Source of the DNA: Actinoplanes regularis | GTDB taxonomy: Bacteria; Actinomycetota; Actinomycetes; Mycobacteriales; Micromonosporaceae | Length of the DNA stretch: 64,000 nt | Assembly (NCBI RefSeq): GCF_900188005.1 | Contig: NZ_FZNR01000003.1 | Coordinates: 310,001 to 374,000, forward strand | Reading direction: 5' to 3' | Part shown: piece by piece, positions 53,066 to 61,672 of the stretch | Layout of the letters: the number at the start of each line of letters is the position of its first letter | How positions within the stretch are numbered: position 1 is the stretch's first letter | Made by a program: the position numbers and the translations under genes | Notes under the pieces: generated by a model | Database searches by the model: none | What the model was told of the DNA's origin: nothing | The model's input: the letters and a program-made list of their open reading frames with translations, nothing else

Positions 53066-54076
53066 TCAATCGACCTGGCGCGCGTTGAAGTACGGATCCT
53101 TGACGAGCGAGTGGAACGCCTTGAACGCCGCGTTGTCCCCGGTGAGCTGGAACTGCTGATTGGGGCTGTTCCCCTCCGGGTCGGACTCGAAGTACGCCAC
53201 CGCCTTGATCTGCTGGTTCGCCTTGAACGTCCGCTCCGCGTCCCGCAACCAGGCCGCCCGGTTCGCCGACCCCCAGGCCTTCGCCACCCCGAACTCCCCG
53301 ACCACGATCGGTTTCGGACGCTGCGCCGCCCACCGCAGGAACGGCCCCATCAGCTCCCCGATCGGCTGGAACAACGCCCCGGCGTACACGTCCACGCAGG
53401 TCCAGTCCACCTGATCGTCCCCGGGGTAGAAGTCCGGCGCGTCCCCCCGGATGAATCCCTCCGCGGTCGGGCACCACACCCAGGACACGTTGTCCGCGTG
53501 CTGCTGCCGGAAGATCGCCCGGACGTACTTCCAAGCGGCGATGTAGTCCGCGCCGGACCACATGGTGGCCCGCAGGTTGGGCCGGTCCATCTCCCAGCGC
53601 ATTCGCAGCAGCACCGGCTTCTTGATCTTGCGGATCGCCCGGGCCTGCTGCCGGATCAGCCGGTCGTGCTCACCGTCCAGGATCGATCGGTTGTCCCCGG
53701 TCGCCCAGCTGATCATCAGGGACTGCCCCTGAGCCAGGAACTCCCTGTCCGACTCGGTTCCGACCATCTGCTCGAACCGCCGGTAGGTGTTCAGGATGTC
53801 CAGCCGGCGCCCGAGCGAGCTCTCCAGCGTGCCGACGGCGGCCAGCCGCCCCACGTGGGTCAGCTCCTCGGGTTTGATCCAGGCCCCGACGTACGCACCG
53901 CTCGGCGGGGGTATGAACGGCCCGGCCGCGAACGGGCCGGGCCGGACCGCCACGGCCTGCGGCCGGGTGGAGAGATCCGGCGCGGCCGGGGGGCCGGGTC
54001 GCTCCGGCTTGTCCCCGGTGCAGGCCGACAGGAACACGAGCGTGGCCACCAGTACGCCGGTGAGCGCCCTACGCAT
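53066..54076 (-). CDS. GH26-like glycoside hydrolase lipoprotein
   Basis: 336 aa from ATG 54076 (a GTG two codons earlier is possible), overlapping the methyltransferase gene. Lipobox VFLSAC gives a lipid-anchored extracellular protein. The TIM-barrel fold resembles GH26 (beta-mannanase superfamily): GAYVGAWIKP, catalytic acid Glu in LLRMRWEMDRPN, and nucleophile Glu in KPIVVGEFGVAK, both present. Last gene of the polysaccharide operon; likely trims or remodels the exported glycan. A related gene begins at 63369 on the other side of the cluster. Confidence 0.85.
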   Translation of the reverse strand: MRRALTGVLVATLVFLSACTGDKPERPGPPAAPDLSTRPQAVAVRPGPFAAGPFIPPPSGAYVGAWIKPEELTHVGRLAAVGTLESSLGRRLDILNTYRRFEQMVGTESDREFLAQGQSLMISWATGDNRSILDGEHDRLIRQQARAIRKIKKPVLLRMRWEMDRPNLRATMWSGADYIAAWKYVRAIFRQQHADNVSWVWCPTAEGFIRGDAPDFYPGDDQVDWTCVDVYAGALFQPIGELMGPFLRWAAQRPKPIVVGEFGVAKAWGSANRAAWLRDAERTFKANQQIKAVAYFESDPEGNSPNQQFQLTGDNAAFKAFHSLVKDPYFNARQVD

Positions 54077-54806
54077 GGACACGCCGGGCGGTGTAGAGGA
54101 CGTTCACCGCGTACCCGTCCGTGCCGGGCAGCCGCTGCGCCGCCGCGTCCGCGATCCGGGCCAGCCGATTCTCGTACAGCGACGGGGTGAGCATGGAGAA
54201 CCCGCGCCGCTCCACGATCTCGAAGCCGTGCCGGTCGAGGAGCGCCGCCACGTCCTCGTGGGACAGTTCGGCGAACCAGCGCTCGCCGCGGTGCCGCCGG
54301 GCCCGCAGGTGCCGCACCGAGCCGGCGTTGCCGTGGTTCTCCACCACGAGCAGCCCGGAGCCGCGGTGCGGCAGCGCCTTCGCGGCGAACGCGAGCGCCC
54401 GGTCGCGGATCGTCTCGTTCACGTTGAGCAGCAGCCGGAAGATCGTCACGATGGCCGGGAAGCCGGCCGCCACCGGGGCCGGCACCGGTCCGTCGGTGGG
54501 CACCTGGTGCCAGTACGCCCGCGACCCCACCTCGGCCGCCTTCGCCATCATCTCGGCCGACGTGTCGTATCCGTGCGCCTCCCGGACCAGGCCGTGCAGG
54601 GTCCGGATGGCCCGTCCGGTGCCGCAGGCGAAGTCGTGCTGGACCGGCGGGTGCTGCCCCTCGAACTCGCGGCGGACGAGGGTACGCAGGTAGTCGCGCT
54701 GCCGCTGGTTGATCCGGGATGCGTAACTGTCCGGTGCGTAGGTCACCGATTCGTACTTCTCCACCGCCTGGGTGTCCCGGAACACCTCGGTGTAATCGCT
54801 GGTCAA
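54069..54806 (-). CDS. SAM-dependent methyltransferase
   Basis: 245 aa from a TTG at 54806 with AGGAGGAGAG directly upstream; the TTG shares bases with the flippase stop codon (TTGA). SAM-binding motif I appears as HDFACGTGRAIRTL, acidic loop II as EAHGYDTSAEMM. VENHGNAGSVRHLRARR follows the central strand. Class I fold. In this operon it may methylate a sugar of the glycan; the acceptor is not evident. Confidence 0.85.
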   Translation of the reverse strand: MTSDYTEVFRDTQAVEKYESVTYAPDSYASRINQRQRDYLRTLVRREFEGQHPPVQHDFACGTGRAIRTLHGLVREAHGYDTSAEMMAKAAEVGSRAYWHQVPTDGPVPAPVAAGFPAIVTIFRLLLNVNETIRDRALAFAAKALPHRGSGLLVVENHGNAGSVRHLRARRHRGERWFAELSHEDVAALLDRHGFEIVERRGFSMLTPSLYENRLARIADAAAQRLPGTDGYAVNVLYTARRVHA

Positions 54807-56377
54807 CTCTCCTCCTGGGATTTTCTTCGGGTGAACGCGCCGAGTTCGAGCCGGTCGCGCAGCAGCCAGGCGCCGGCGCAGAAGGCCGGCACCGCGGCCG
54901 CGACGGCGAGCGCCAGACCGGTCGGGCCGGCCCCGAACAGGGCGGTCACCGCCCAGGGCAGCAGGCCGAAGCAGCCGAGCGAGAGCAGCGCGGCGGCCCG
55001 GGTGCCCGGGCCGAACGGGTGCAGGCGGGCGCTGCGGAACACCTGGATCAGCGGTAGCAGGTTGTTGGCGACCATCGCGCCGGCCAGCCCGGCGGCCGCG
55101 CCCATCGCGCCGAATCGCGGGATCAGCAACACGTCCAGGCCGATCGTGACGGCCAGGGCGATCAGTACGTTGCTGAGGTTCAGCGAGGTGCGGCCGGCCA
55201 TCGCCAGCACCATGTCGACCATGCCGCAGCCGGTGGCGACCAGCATCGCGACGGCCAGCAGCCGGACCACGGGCGCTCCGGCGGTGTACTCGTCGCCGAA
55301 GAACCGCAGGTAGTACGGCGCGAGGAGGACCACCAGCAGGTTCACCGGCCAGGTGATCAGCACCAGCCAGCCGGTGGCGACCTGGTAGAACCGGTTGGCG
55401 GCGTCCCGGTCACCGGTGCTCAGCGCCTCGGCCAGCCGCGGCTGCACCGATTGGGAGATGCCCTGGTTGGCGAACTGGATCAGGATCACGAACCGGCCGG
55501 CGACCGCGTAGACGGCGGCCGGACCGAGCCCGCCGAGCACCGCCACCAGCAGCACGTCCACCCGTTGCAGCGCGAGCTGGGCCACCGCGGCGAACGCTCG
55601 CGGGCCGGTGAACCGCCAGAACTCCCGCCGCAGCTGGCGTCGCTCAAGGGGTTCGCTGGTCGCGCCCGGGGGACGTCCGGCGAGGTAGACGCGGCGGGTG
55701 AGGTACGCGGCGAGCAGGGCGACCGGGAGGTACGGAGCGGCCCAGGCCAGTGCGAAGACTGGCAGCGAGGCCGCCGTCCAGAGCGTGGCGATACCGGCCG
55801 CGCTCACCGTGAGCAGCTGCAACGCGCTGCGCAGCACCCGGTCGACCAGCACCGTCGGGCGCATCGAGCGGTACCCGCGGGTGACTGTGAGCAGCACGTC
55901 GGTGAGCACCTGCAACGGGATGAAGACGGCCAGTACGCGCAGTCCGCCGGCGTGCGCGGCGGCGAACTCCGGCGTGTGGCGCGCGGTCAGCCGGGCCAGC
56001 TCCGGCGCGGTCGTCCACACCGCTACGGAGAGCACCAGCGAGAACGCGAAGGCCGGGCCGAGCCCGGTGCGCAGGCACGCGCCGAGCAGGTGGCTGCGGC
56101 CGGTGGCCCGCAGCCGGGCCGGCCAGTAGACCAGCCCGGTGCCGGTGCCGAGCTTGGCCAGGCCGCCGGCGAGGACGAACGCGGCGGTGGCGGAGAAGAA
56201 CGCACCGGCCTCGGCCTTGCCCAGGCTGCGCGCGACGACCCAGGTCACCACCACCCCGGTCGCCCCGGCCAGGGCGGATCCGGCGATGTTGGCCAGGCCG
56301 CCGCGGGCCAGGCCGCGGGTGCCGCGACCGGGATCGGTCGCGGGCGGGGCCGGCTCGATCAGGGCGCCGGCGGTCAC
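54803..56377 (-). CDS. Polysaccharide flippase (Wzx/MATE-like)
   Basis: 524 aa, GTG at 56377 in a 4-bp overlap with the sulfotransferase stop codon. About 14 membrane helices. The N-terminal GGLANIAGSALAGATGVVVTWVVARSLGKAEAGAFFSATA is the standard PST/MOP start, and RFVILIQFANQGISQSVQPRLAEALS and FFGDEYTAGAPVVRLLAVA are family regions. Moves lipid-linked oligosaccharide across the membrane. Confidence 0.93.
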   Translation of the reverse strand: MTAGALIEPAPPATDPGRGTRGLARGGLANIAGSALAGATGVVVTWVVARSLGKAEAGAFFSATAAFVLAGGLAKLGTGTGLVYWPARLRATGRSHLLGACLRTGLGPAFAFSLVLSVAVWTTAPELARLTARHTPEFAAAHAGGLRVLAVFIPLQVLTDVLLTVTRGYRSMRPTVLVDRVLRSALQLLTVSAAGIATLWTAASLPVFALAWAAPYLPVALLAAYLTRRVYLAGRPPGATSEPLERRQLRREFWRFTGPRAFAAVAQLALQRVDVLLVAVLGGLGPAAVYAVAGRFVILIQFANQGISQSVQPRLAEALSTGDRDAANRFYQVATGWLVLITWPVNLLVVLLAPYYLRFFGDEYTAGAPVVRLLAVAMLVATGCGMVDMVLAMAGRTSLNLSNVLIALAVTIGLDVLLIPRFGAMGAAAGLAGAMVANNLLPLIQVFRSARLHPFGPGTRAAALLSLGCFGLLPWAVTALFGAGPTGLALAVAAAVPAFCAGAWLLRDRLELGAFTRRKSQEES

Positions 56378-57252
56378 CCGCGTCGCCAGATCGGGGTGTG
56401 CCCGAGCCAGCCGCGCAGCGCCTCGTCGTGCGGCTGGTAGTAGGCGTACAGCTCACGCCGCAACTGTGGGTCCATGTCGGCCTGCCGGGGGCGGGCGTTG
56501 TGCTGCTCGAACGGCGGGCGTTCCAGGTTCGACGGGAGTCCGAGGAACGCGCAGACCTCGTCGTAGACCGGCTCCGGGTCGACGAAGAACCGCTCGCTCT
56601 CCACCACGTGGATGCGTTCCCGGCCGATGTGCTGAGCCATCACGCTGAGGTAGCGGGCGTACTCCCCGCGGGCCCGGTAGGCGTGGTGCTGATGGGCGAA
56701 GCTGTAGTACTCCGGGTCGGCGGCCAGCCGCTCCTCCTGGCGATGCAGGCGGGCCGGCTCCAGGGCGATCGCGGAGCCGAAGTCACGCTCGGTGTCGAAA
56801 CCCCGGGCGACCTCGTGGTGGTGCTGTGAGTAGGCACGCTCCACCGGATCCCGCACGAGCACGACGATCTTGGCGTACGGCAGGTCGTGCGCGATCCGGG
56901 CCACCGCCTGCGGGTGGTACATGTAGTACGGGCTGGACTCGAAGGTCTGCGCCGGCACGCCGTACCGTTCGGCGACCTTCTCCGCCGCCCGCCGGGCCGG
57001 GAAGTGCGCCCGGTACCAGTCGATCCCCTGGTGGTACGACGTGTCGAAGTAGTGCACTCCCTTGTGCAGGACGGCCTTGAGCACCACCGGGTGCGCGGCC
57101 AGCGCCCGGTACAGCGACGTGGTGCCGCACCGCTGACCGCCGCAGATCAGGAACGACGGCAGCATCCGCTGGTCGGAGGTGAGCCGGCCGTACGAGCGGG
57201 AGCCCAGGTGCACCACCCGCTTCATCGGGGCGGGCAGGTTACGGACGTTCAT
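56374..57252 (-). CDS. PAPS-dependent sulfotransferase (second copy)
   Basis: 292 aa, ATG at 57252 directly abutting the previous stop codon. PAPS loop FLICGGQRCGTTSLYRALAAHP, 3'-phosphate site KIVVLVRDPVERAYSQHHHEVARGF, and KGVHYFDTSYHQGIDWYRAHFP, the catalytic-lysine and heparan-type substrate region. Resembles carbohydrate O- or N-sulfotransferases. Only distantly like the sulfotransferase at 49751-50683, so the two probably sulfate different positions. Confidence 0.92.
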   Translation of the reverse strand: MNVRNLPAPMKRVVHLGSRSYGRLTSDQRMLPSFLICGGQRCGTTSLYRALAAHPVVLKAVLHKGVHYFDTSYHQGIDWYRAHFPARRAAEKVAERYGVPAQTFESSPYYMYHPQAVARIAHDLPYAKIVVLVRDPVERAYSQHHHEVARGFDTERDFGSAIALEPARLHRQEERLAADPEYYSFAHQHHAYRARGEYARYLSVMAQHIGRERIHVVESERFFVDPEPVYDEVCAFLGLPSNLERPPFEQHNARPRQADMDPQLRRELYAYYQPHDEALRGWLGHTPIWRRG

Positions 57253-58491
57253 CTAGAGCTCCTCCACACGCCGGATGAGCACCGGCAACAGCCAGGTTCC
57301 GAGGACGCCGAGCCGGGCTCCGGCCTCGGCCTGCCGATCGGTCAGGTAGCGGACGGCCAGGTCCATCAGGTACAGCAGGGCGGTCGTCTCCCGGGCCACC
57401 GGCGCCACCCCGAACGGGGCCAGCAGCTCGTCGGCCTTGCGGACGGTGGCCTCCACCGCGCCCCGCGCGTCACCGCTGCTCTGAATACGTTTCTGCAGCT
57501 CGTGGTGGATGGCGTCGAAGCCGAGCGGCACCCCGGTGGCGAACCGTTCCCAGTCCCAGACCAGCAGCGCGTCGGCGACGTTCGCCATGTTCCACGGGGC
57601 CCAGTCGCCGTGCCAGGCGCCGTAGCGCAGCGTGGTCTCGCCACTGTGCGCGGCGAGCAGGTCGATCGCGCCGAAGAGCGCCGCGCCCTCCTCCCGGTCG
57701 CCGACCGCGGCCAGCCGGGCGCGCAGCTCGTGCCAGTACGCGCTCTGGACCAGCGGCCCGGTGGTGTAACCGCAGCATCCGGCGATGTCGAGCATCGCGG
57801 CGGTGAGCCGGCGCGAGTTCAGGGTCGCCCGGGGCAGCCAGATCGGCAGCGACGACTGGACCAGCACCTGCATGCCGCGCCACTGCCCGGCGTGCAGCAC
57901 CCGGGGCACGGTCAGTTTGGTCAGGCCGCTGGTCTGCAGCGCGTTGAGGGCAGCCGTCTCGGCACGGACCAGGCGCTGGGTGAGCGGGCCGGTTCCGATC
58001 TTGCCGAAGCCGAACGTGTCGCCGTCCGGGGTGAGCAGCTGTAGTACCGGCTTGCGGTTGGCTCGAGCCGGACCAATATGAACACTTACGGACAAATCGC
58101 GCCTAAGTGCGTCGCTCAGATATCCGTCGACGCTGGCCGAGACCGGGCCGGTGACCCGGATCCGGTTGCGGAACAACAGCCGATCGGCGCGGGCGTGCAC
58201 GGCGGCCACCACCGCGTTGCGCTTGAGGCGGGCGATCCGGGACTGGGGCTCGGCGTACCGGCGGACCGCGGCGGCGGCGACGGAACGGGAGGCGGTGGGG
58301 ACCAGCAGGCGAGGGCGGTGCGCGTTCGGCACCACCAGGTACTCCGTGATGACGTTGCGCTCGCCGTCGTCGTCACGGCTGGTCCGGCACGGCTGCGGAT
58401 AAAGCAGTGCGAGAACCTCGGTCAGGTACTGCGTGCGCAGTGCCGCGTCATCCGCGGTCAGTTCCGCGGGCGCGGTCTTGACTGGGCTCAA
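57253..58491 (-). CDS. APH-fold phosphotransferase (kinase-like)
   Basis: 412 aa from a TTG at 58491 (GAGGGGAC upstream), overlapping the ligase stop codon as TTGA. The C-terminal half has the aminoglycoside/choline kinase catalytic loop GAWHGDWAPWNM (HGD-x4-N) and the metal-binding VWDWERFATG in place of DFG. The first 150 residues are an unusual extension, with LVVPNAHRPRLLVP and Arg-rich stretches. Similar proteins occur in capsule loci; likely a sugar or lipid-carrier kinase, but the substrate is unknown. Confidence 0.8.
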   Translation of the reverse strand: MSPVKTAPAELTADDAALRTQYLTEVLALLYPQPCRTSRDDDGERNVITEYLVVPNAHRPRLLVPTASRSVAAAAVRRYAEPQSRIARLKRNAVVAAVHARADRLLFRNRIRVTGPVSASVDGYLSDALRRDLSVSVHIGPARANRKPVLQLLTPDGDTFGFGKIGTGPLTQRLVRAETAALNALQTSGLTKLTVPRVLHAGQWRGMQVLVQSSLPIWLPRATLNSRRLTAAMLDIAGCCGYTTGPLVQSAYWHELRARLAAVGDREEGAALFGAIDLLAAHSGETTLRYGAWHGDWAPWNMANVADALLVWDWERFATGVPLGFDAIHHELQKRIQSSGDARGAVEATVRKADELLAPFGVAPVARETTALLYLMDLAVRYLTDRQAEAGARLGVLGTWLLPVLIRRVEEL

Positions 58492-59858
58492 TTGTTTGTC
58501 CCCTCGATCCAGTTGCGCCAGAGCAGCGCGTAGGCCAGAACCATGAAGGCCAGGGGGGTGACCAGCGAGTTGTACCAGAGCATCGCGGAGAACGAGCTGA
58601 CCAGCGCGGCGCTGCCGGCCACCCCGATCGCGGTCCGGTCGCGGCGGAAGCGCCACAGGCCGTACCCGAAGAAGCCCAGATACCCGGCCGTGCCCACCGC
58701 GCCGTGCGAGAAGAGCAGTTGCCAGAGCTGGCCGTTGCCACCGATGGTGAAGTTGCCGCAGCGCTCGCAGTCGGAGCTCTCGCCGACCGTGATCGAGTTG
58801 CGCCCGCCGACGGTGTTGCGGGTGCCGCCGTACCCGATCACCGGCGATTCGATGAAGCCGTTCAGCGCCCGCTCGGTCAGGAACGCGCGCACCCCGTTCG
58901 ACTTGCCGTTGTCCAGCCGGGCCTGCACGGTCGTGCCGAGCGGGGTGGCGGCCAGGGCCACCGCGATCATCCCGGCGGCCAGCGCCAGCACGCCGAGGAC
59001 CCACAACTTGCCGGCGATCACGTAGCGGGCCGCGACGTACAGCAGGATCACGCCGAGGCCGATCCACAGTCCCCGGTTCAGCGAGGCGACCGCCGGCGCG
59101 ATCGAAGCCAGCAGGCAGAGCCAGGTGAGGACCCAGCGACGCCGGCTGGCCGCCGCCCCGGCGGCCACCAGCAGCCAGCCGACCAGCAGGCAGAAGTTGT
59201 TGCCCCAGGTGTTGGTGTAACCCCACGGCGCGGCCGGGCGCGGCGCGTCGCCGCCGACGAGATCCATGATCTGAGCGGCGTACGGATGCACCAGTGACCG
59301 GATGAACCCTTTGCTCCGGAGCCCGTGCGGCAGCAGCCACTCCACCGGCGAGGTGAACTCGAAGCCACCGGCCACCATGCCGAGCAGCCCACCCAGCACG
59401 GTCAGCACGAACATCCCGGCGAGTAGCCGGACCAGCCGGTGCCGGGACAGTTCCCGCTCGGTCAGGTTCCCGGCGTAGAGCAGCAGGACGGTCAGCGAGC
59501 CGTACATCACCAGCTTGTAGACCACCGCCGGCAGCCGTCCGGCGGCCCGCTCGACCACCGTCCCGGCCGGGTCCGCGCCCAGCGCGGCGATGCTCACCAC
59601 CACCGCGGCCAGGAAGATCATCCACCAGGCGAAGCCCGGTGGCAGCCGCAGCGGCCGTCCCGCGGCCCGGCGCCGGACCAGCAGGAACAGCATCGGCGCG
59701 GCCATCAGCGGGAAGATCAGCACGCCGAGGCCGAGCGCCCACCAGAGTGGATAGAACAGCAGGATCCCGGCGACCGGCCAGGCCGGCAGGGTCAGGTCCT
59801 TCTCAGCGTTCCGGTGTGCCGGTCCGGCGGGTGGTGCTGCCGGGACGACCGTGATCAC
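58488..59858 (-). CDS. O-antigen ligase / Wzy-like membrane protein
   Basis: 456 aa, GTG at 59858 with GTGA overlap. About 12 membrane helices and one large external loop holding LNRGLWIGLG, ESPVIGYGGTRNT and the cluster SDCERCGNFTIGGNGQLWQLLFSHGAVG. The loop Arg/His pattern (R in SLNRGLW, H in FSHG) is that of the WaaL/Wzy_C superfamily. Polymerises or ligates glycan units outside the membrane. Confidence 0.9.
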   Translation of the reverse strand: MITVVPAAPPAGPAHRNAEKDLTLPAWPVAGILLFYPLWWALGLGVLIFPLMAAPMLFLLVRRRAAGRPLRLPPGFAWWMIFLAAVVVSIAALGADPAGTVVERAAGRLPAVVYKLVMYGSLTVLLLYAGNLTERELSRHRLVRLLAGMFVLTVLGGLLGMVAGGFEFTSPVEWLLPHGLRSKGFIRSLVHPYAAQIMDLVGGDAPRPAAPWGYTNTWGNNFCLLVGWLLVAAGAAASRRRWVLTWLCLLASIAPAVASLNRGLWIGLGVILLYVAARYVIAGKLWVLGVLALAAGMIAVALAATPLGTTVQARLDNGKSNGVRAFLTERALNGFIESPVIGYGGTRNTVGGRNSITVGESSDCERCGNFTIGGNGQLWQLLFSHGAVGTAGYLGFFGYGLWRFRRDRTAIGVAGSAALVSSFSAMLWYNSLVTPLAFMVLAYALLWRNWIEGTNN

Positions 59859-61582
59859 TTCTCGTCGCCGTCAGGGACACTCGTGCTGGAAACGTCGACG
59901 ATCGCGGTGTCCTCGACCTTCTCACCCTCCGCCGGACGCTGCCGGATCGCCGCCGGGACCGGCTCGACGCGCTCCGGCTGGATCGCCGAGAACTGCTGCG
60001 TGGCGTCGTCGAGCATCGGCCGCCGCCCGGCCGGCGGCAGGGTCACGGCCGGCGCGGGCAGCGTCGTGACCCCCCGGGTCGCGAGCCGCGGCAGCACCAC
60101 CGCACCGAGCAGCCGGGTGCCGACCCGCTGCAGCTGCTCGGTGGCGTCCAGCAGCGCGGGGCGCCGGGTGCGGCGCAGCTCGACCGCGAGGATCGCCGCG
60201 TCGGCGAAGCTGGCCAGGCTCTGCGCGTCGGCGCTGCTGCTGGTCGACGGCGCCTCGATGACCACGTATCCGCCCTGCCGGCGCAGCGCGTCCAGGGTGT
60301 CGCGCAGGCGCTGGGACTGCATCAGTCCGGCCGCGGTGGCCGAGCCGCCGGTGGTGATCACCCGCAGGGACGGGATGCGCGCGGTGCGCTGTAGCACGCG
60401 GTTCAGGCTGACCCGGCCGGCCAGCAGTTCGGAGAGGCCGGGCACGGCCGAGACCCCGAGCATCCGCGCCAGCGGCGCGGCGTCGACCACGCTGTCCGGC
60501 AGGTGCGCGCCGATCAGCACGACATCACTTCCGGTACGGGCGAGCGCCGCCGCCAGGTTCGCCGAGACCAGCGTGCTGGCCGATCCCCGGCTGGTCCCGG
60601 TCACCACGATCACCCGGTCGTCGCTCTTCAGGCTGGCCAGCACCTCGTTGCGCAGCCGGTTGAAGACCCGGCCGCCCGGCCCGTAGGGCTGCACCACGTC
60701 GTCGAAGTTCGGGGTGGTCCGCTCGTCCAGCGCGGCCAGCACCGGGACCCGGCCACGGTCCCGGACGTCGACCGCGCTGACCAGCCGCCGGTCGAAGCGT
60801 TCCCGCAGGTACGCCAGCGCCAGCCCGAGGAGCAGTCCGATCATGCCGCCGGTGGCGATGTCCAGCAGTGTGTTCGGGCTGGACGGGGACTCCGGCAGCC
60901 GGGCGTCGCTGATGATGCTGCCGGCGCCGACCGTGGTGGTGGTCAGCTCGTTCAGCCGGCCGGTCAGGCTGTTCAGCTGGTTCTGCGAGTTGCTGCGCAG
61001 GCTCAGCAGGTTGCTCTCGACGGAGCTGCCCCGGCGGGCCCCGGCCAGCCGGGCGTTGATCCCGGTGAGCGCACCGGTGAGCTGCTTGACCTTCAGGTTC
61101 AGCGAGGCGATCTGCTTGTCGAGCTGGGAGCGCGCGGTCTCCTCCCGGTTGCGCAGGTACGCCTCGGCGAACGCGTGCGACCCGGCCTGCGCCTTCAGCG
61201 GGTTGTCCGCCATGAAGGTGATCACCAGCACCGTGGTGTTCGCCGGCACTTCCACCGACACCGCGTGCGCCAGCTCCAGTGGCGGCGCGTCGGTACGCAG
61301 CAGCGCGGCGGCCTTCGCGGCGACCGCGCCGGAGCCGACCAGCTGGGCCTCGGTGTCCAGGTTGACCGAGCCCTTGGTGCGCCCGCCCTGTGCGTTCGTG
61401 TCCTGATCGACCGACTGCACCAGGACCGACGAGGAGGATTCGTAGATTCGGGGCAGCGATTGTGTCACCGCGGTGCCCACGCCCAGCCCGGCGACCGTCG
61501 CCGCCAGAGCGATCCACCAGTGCCGGCGAACCGCGCCCAGGTAGTGCGCGACATCGGAGGACGGTGGGCGAGACGCTTCCAT
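59855..61582 (-). CDS. Wzz-like chain-length protein fused to a degenerate tyrosine-kinase-type ATPase domain
   Basis: 575 aa, ATG at 61582. Wzz domain: cytoplasmic start, helix at about 22-42, external region with coiled coil (EETARSQLDKQIASLNLKVKQL), Pro-rich second helix near 235 (NTLLDIATGGMIGLLLGLALAYLRERFDRR). The C-terminal BY-kinase domain keeps its fold, but the P-loop reads VTGTSRGSASTLVSANLAAAL with no G-K-S/T. Walker A' is IGAHLPDS instead of D-x-D-x-R, and there is no C-terminal tyrosine cluster. Kinase activity is therefore unlikely; it may act only in copolymerase control. Confidence 0.88.
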   Translation of the reverse strand: MEASRPPSSDVAHYLGAVRRHWWIALAATVAGLGVGTAVTQSLPRIYESSSSVLVQSVDQDTNAQGGRTKGSVNLDTEAQLVGSGAVAAKAAALLRTDAPPLELAHAVSVEVPANTTVLVITFMADNPLKAQAGSHAFAEAYLRNREETARSQLDKQIASLNLKVKQLTGALTGINARLAGARRGSSVESNLLSLRSNSQNQLNSLTGRLNELTTTTVGAGSIISDARLPESPSSPNTLLDIATGGMIGLLLGLALAYLRERFDRRLVSAVDVRDRGRVPVLAALDERTTPNFDDVVQPYGPGGRVFNRLRNEVLASLKSDDRVIVVTGTSRGSASTLVSANLAAALARTGSDVVLIGAHLPDSVVDAAPLARMLGVSAVPGLSELLAGRVSLNRVLQRTARIPSLRVITTGGSATAAGLMQSQRLRDTLDALRRQGGYVVIEAPSTSSSADAQSLASFADAAILAVELRRTRRPALLDATEQLQRVGTRLLGAVVLPRLATRGVTTLPAPAVTLPPAGRRPMLDDATQQFSAIQPERVEPVPAAIRQRPAEGEKVEDTAIVDVSSTSVPDGDEK

Positions 61583-61619
61583 CGGTTTCCGCGGCCTTTC
61601 GAGGAGGAGTGTCGGCTTT

Positions 61620-61649
61620 GGGCGTTTCGCCCCAAGGGGGTCAACGCCC
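61620..61649 (-). terminator. Hairpin between the APS kinase and Wzz-like genes
   Basis: GGGCGTT-x2-CCCC pairs with GGGG-x3-AACGCCC on the minus strand, 24 bp after the APS kinase stop codon and 38 bp before the Wzz start. Could terminate or attenuate into the polysaccharide operon. Confidence 0.5.
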
Positions 61650-61672
61650 GACTCCTGCCGCGAGTGATGGGC

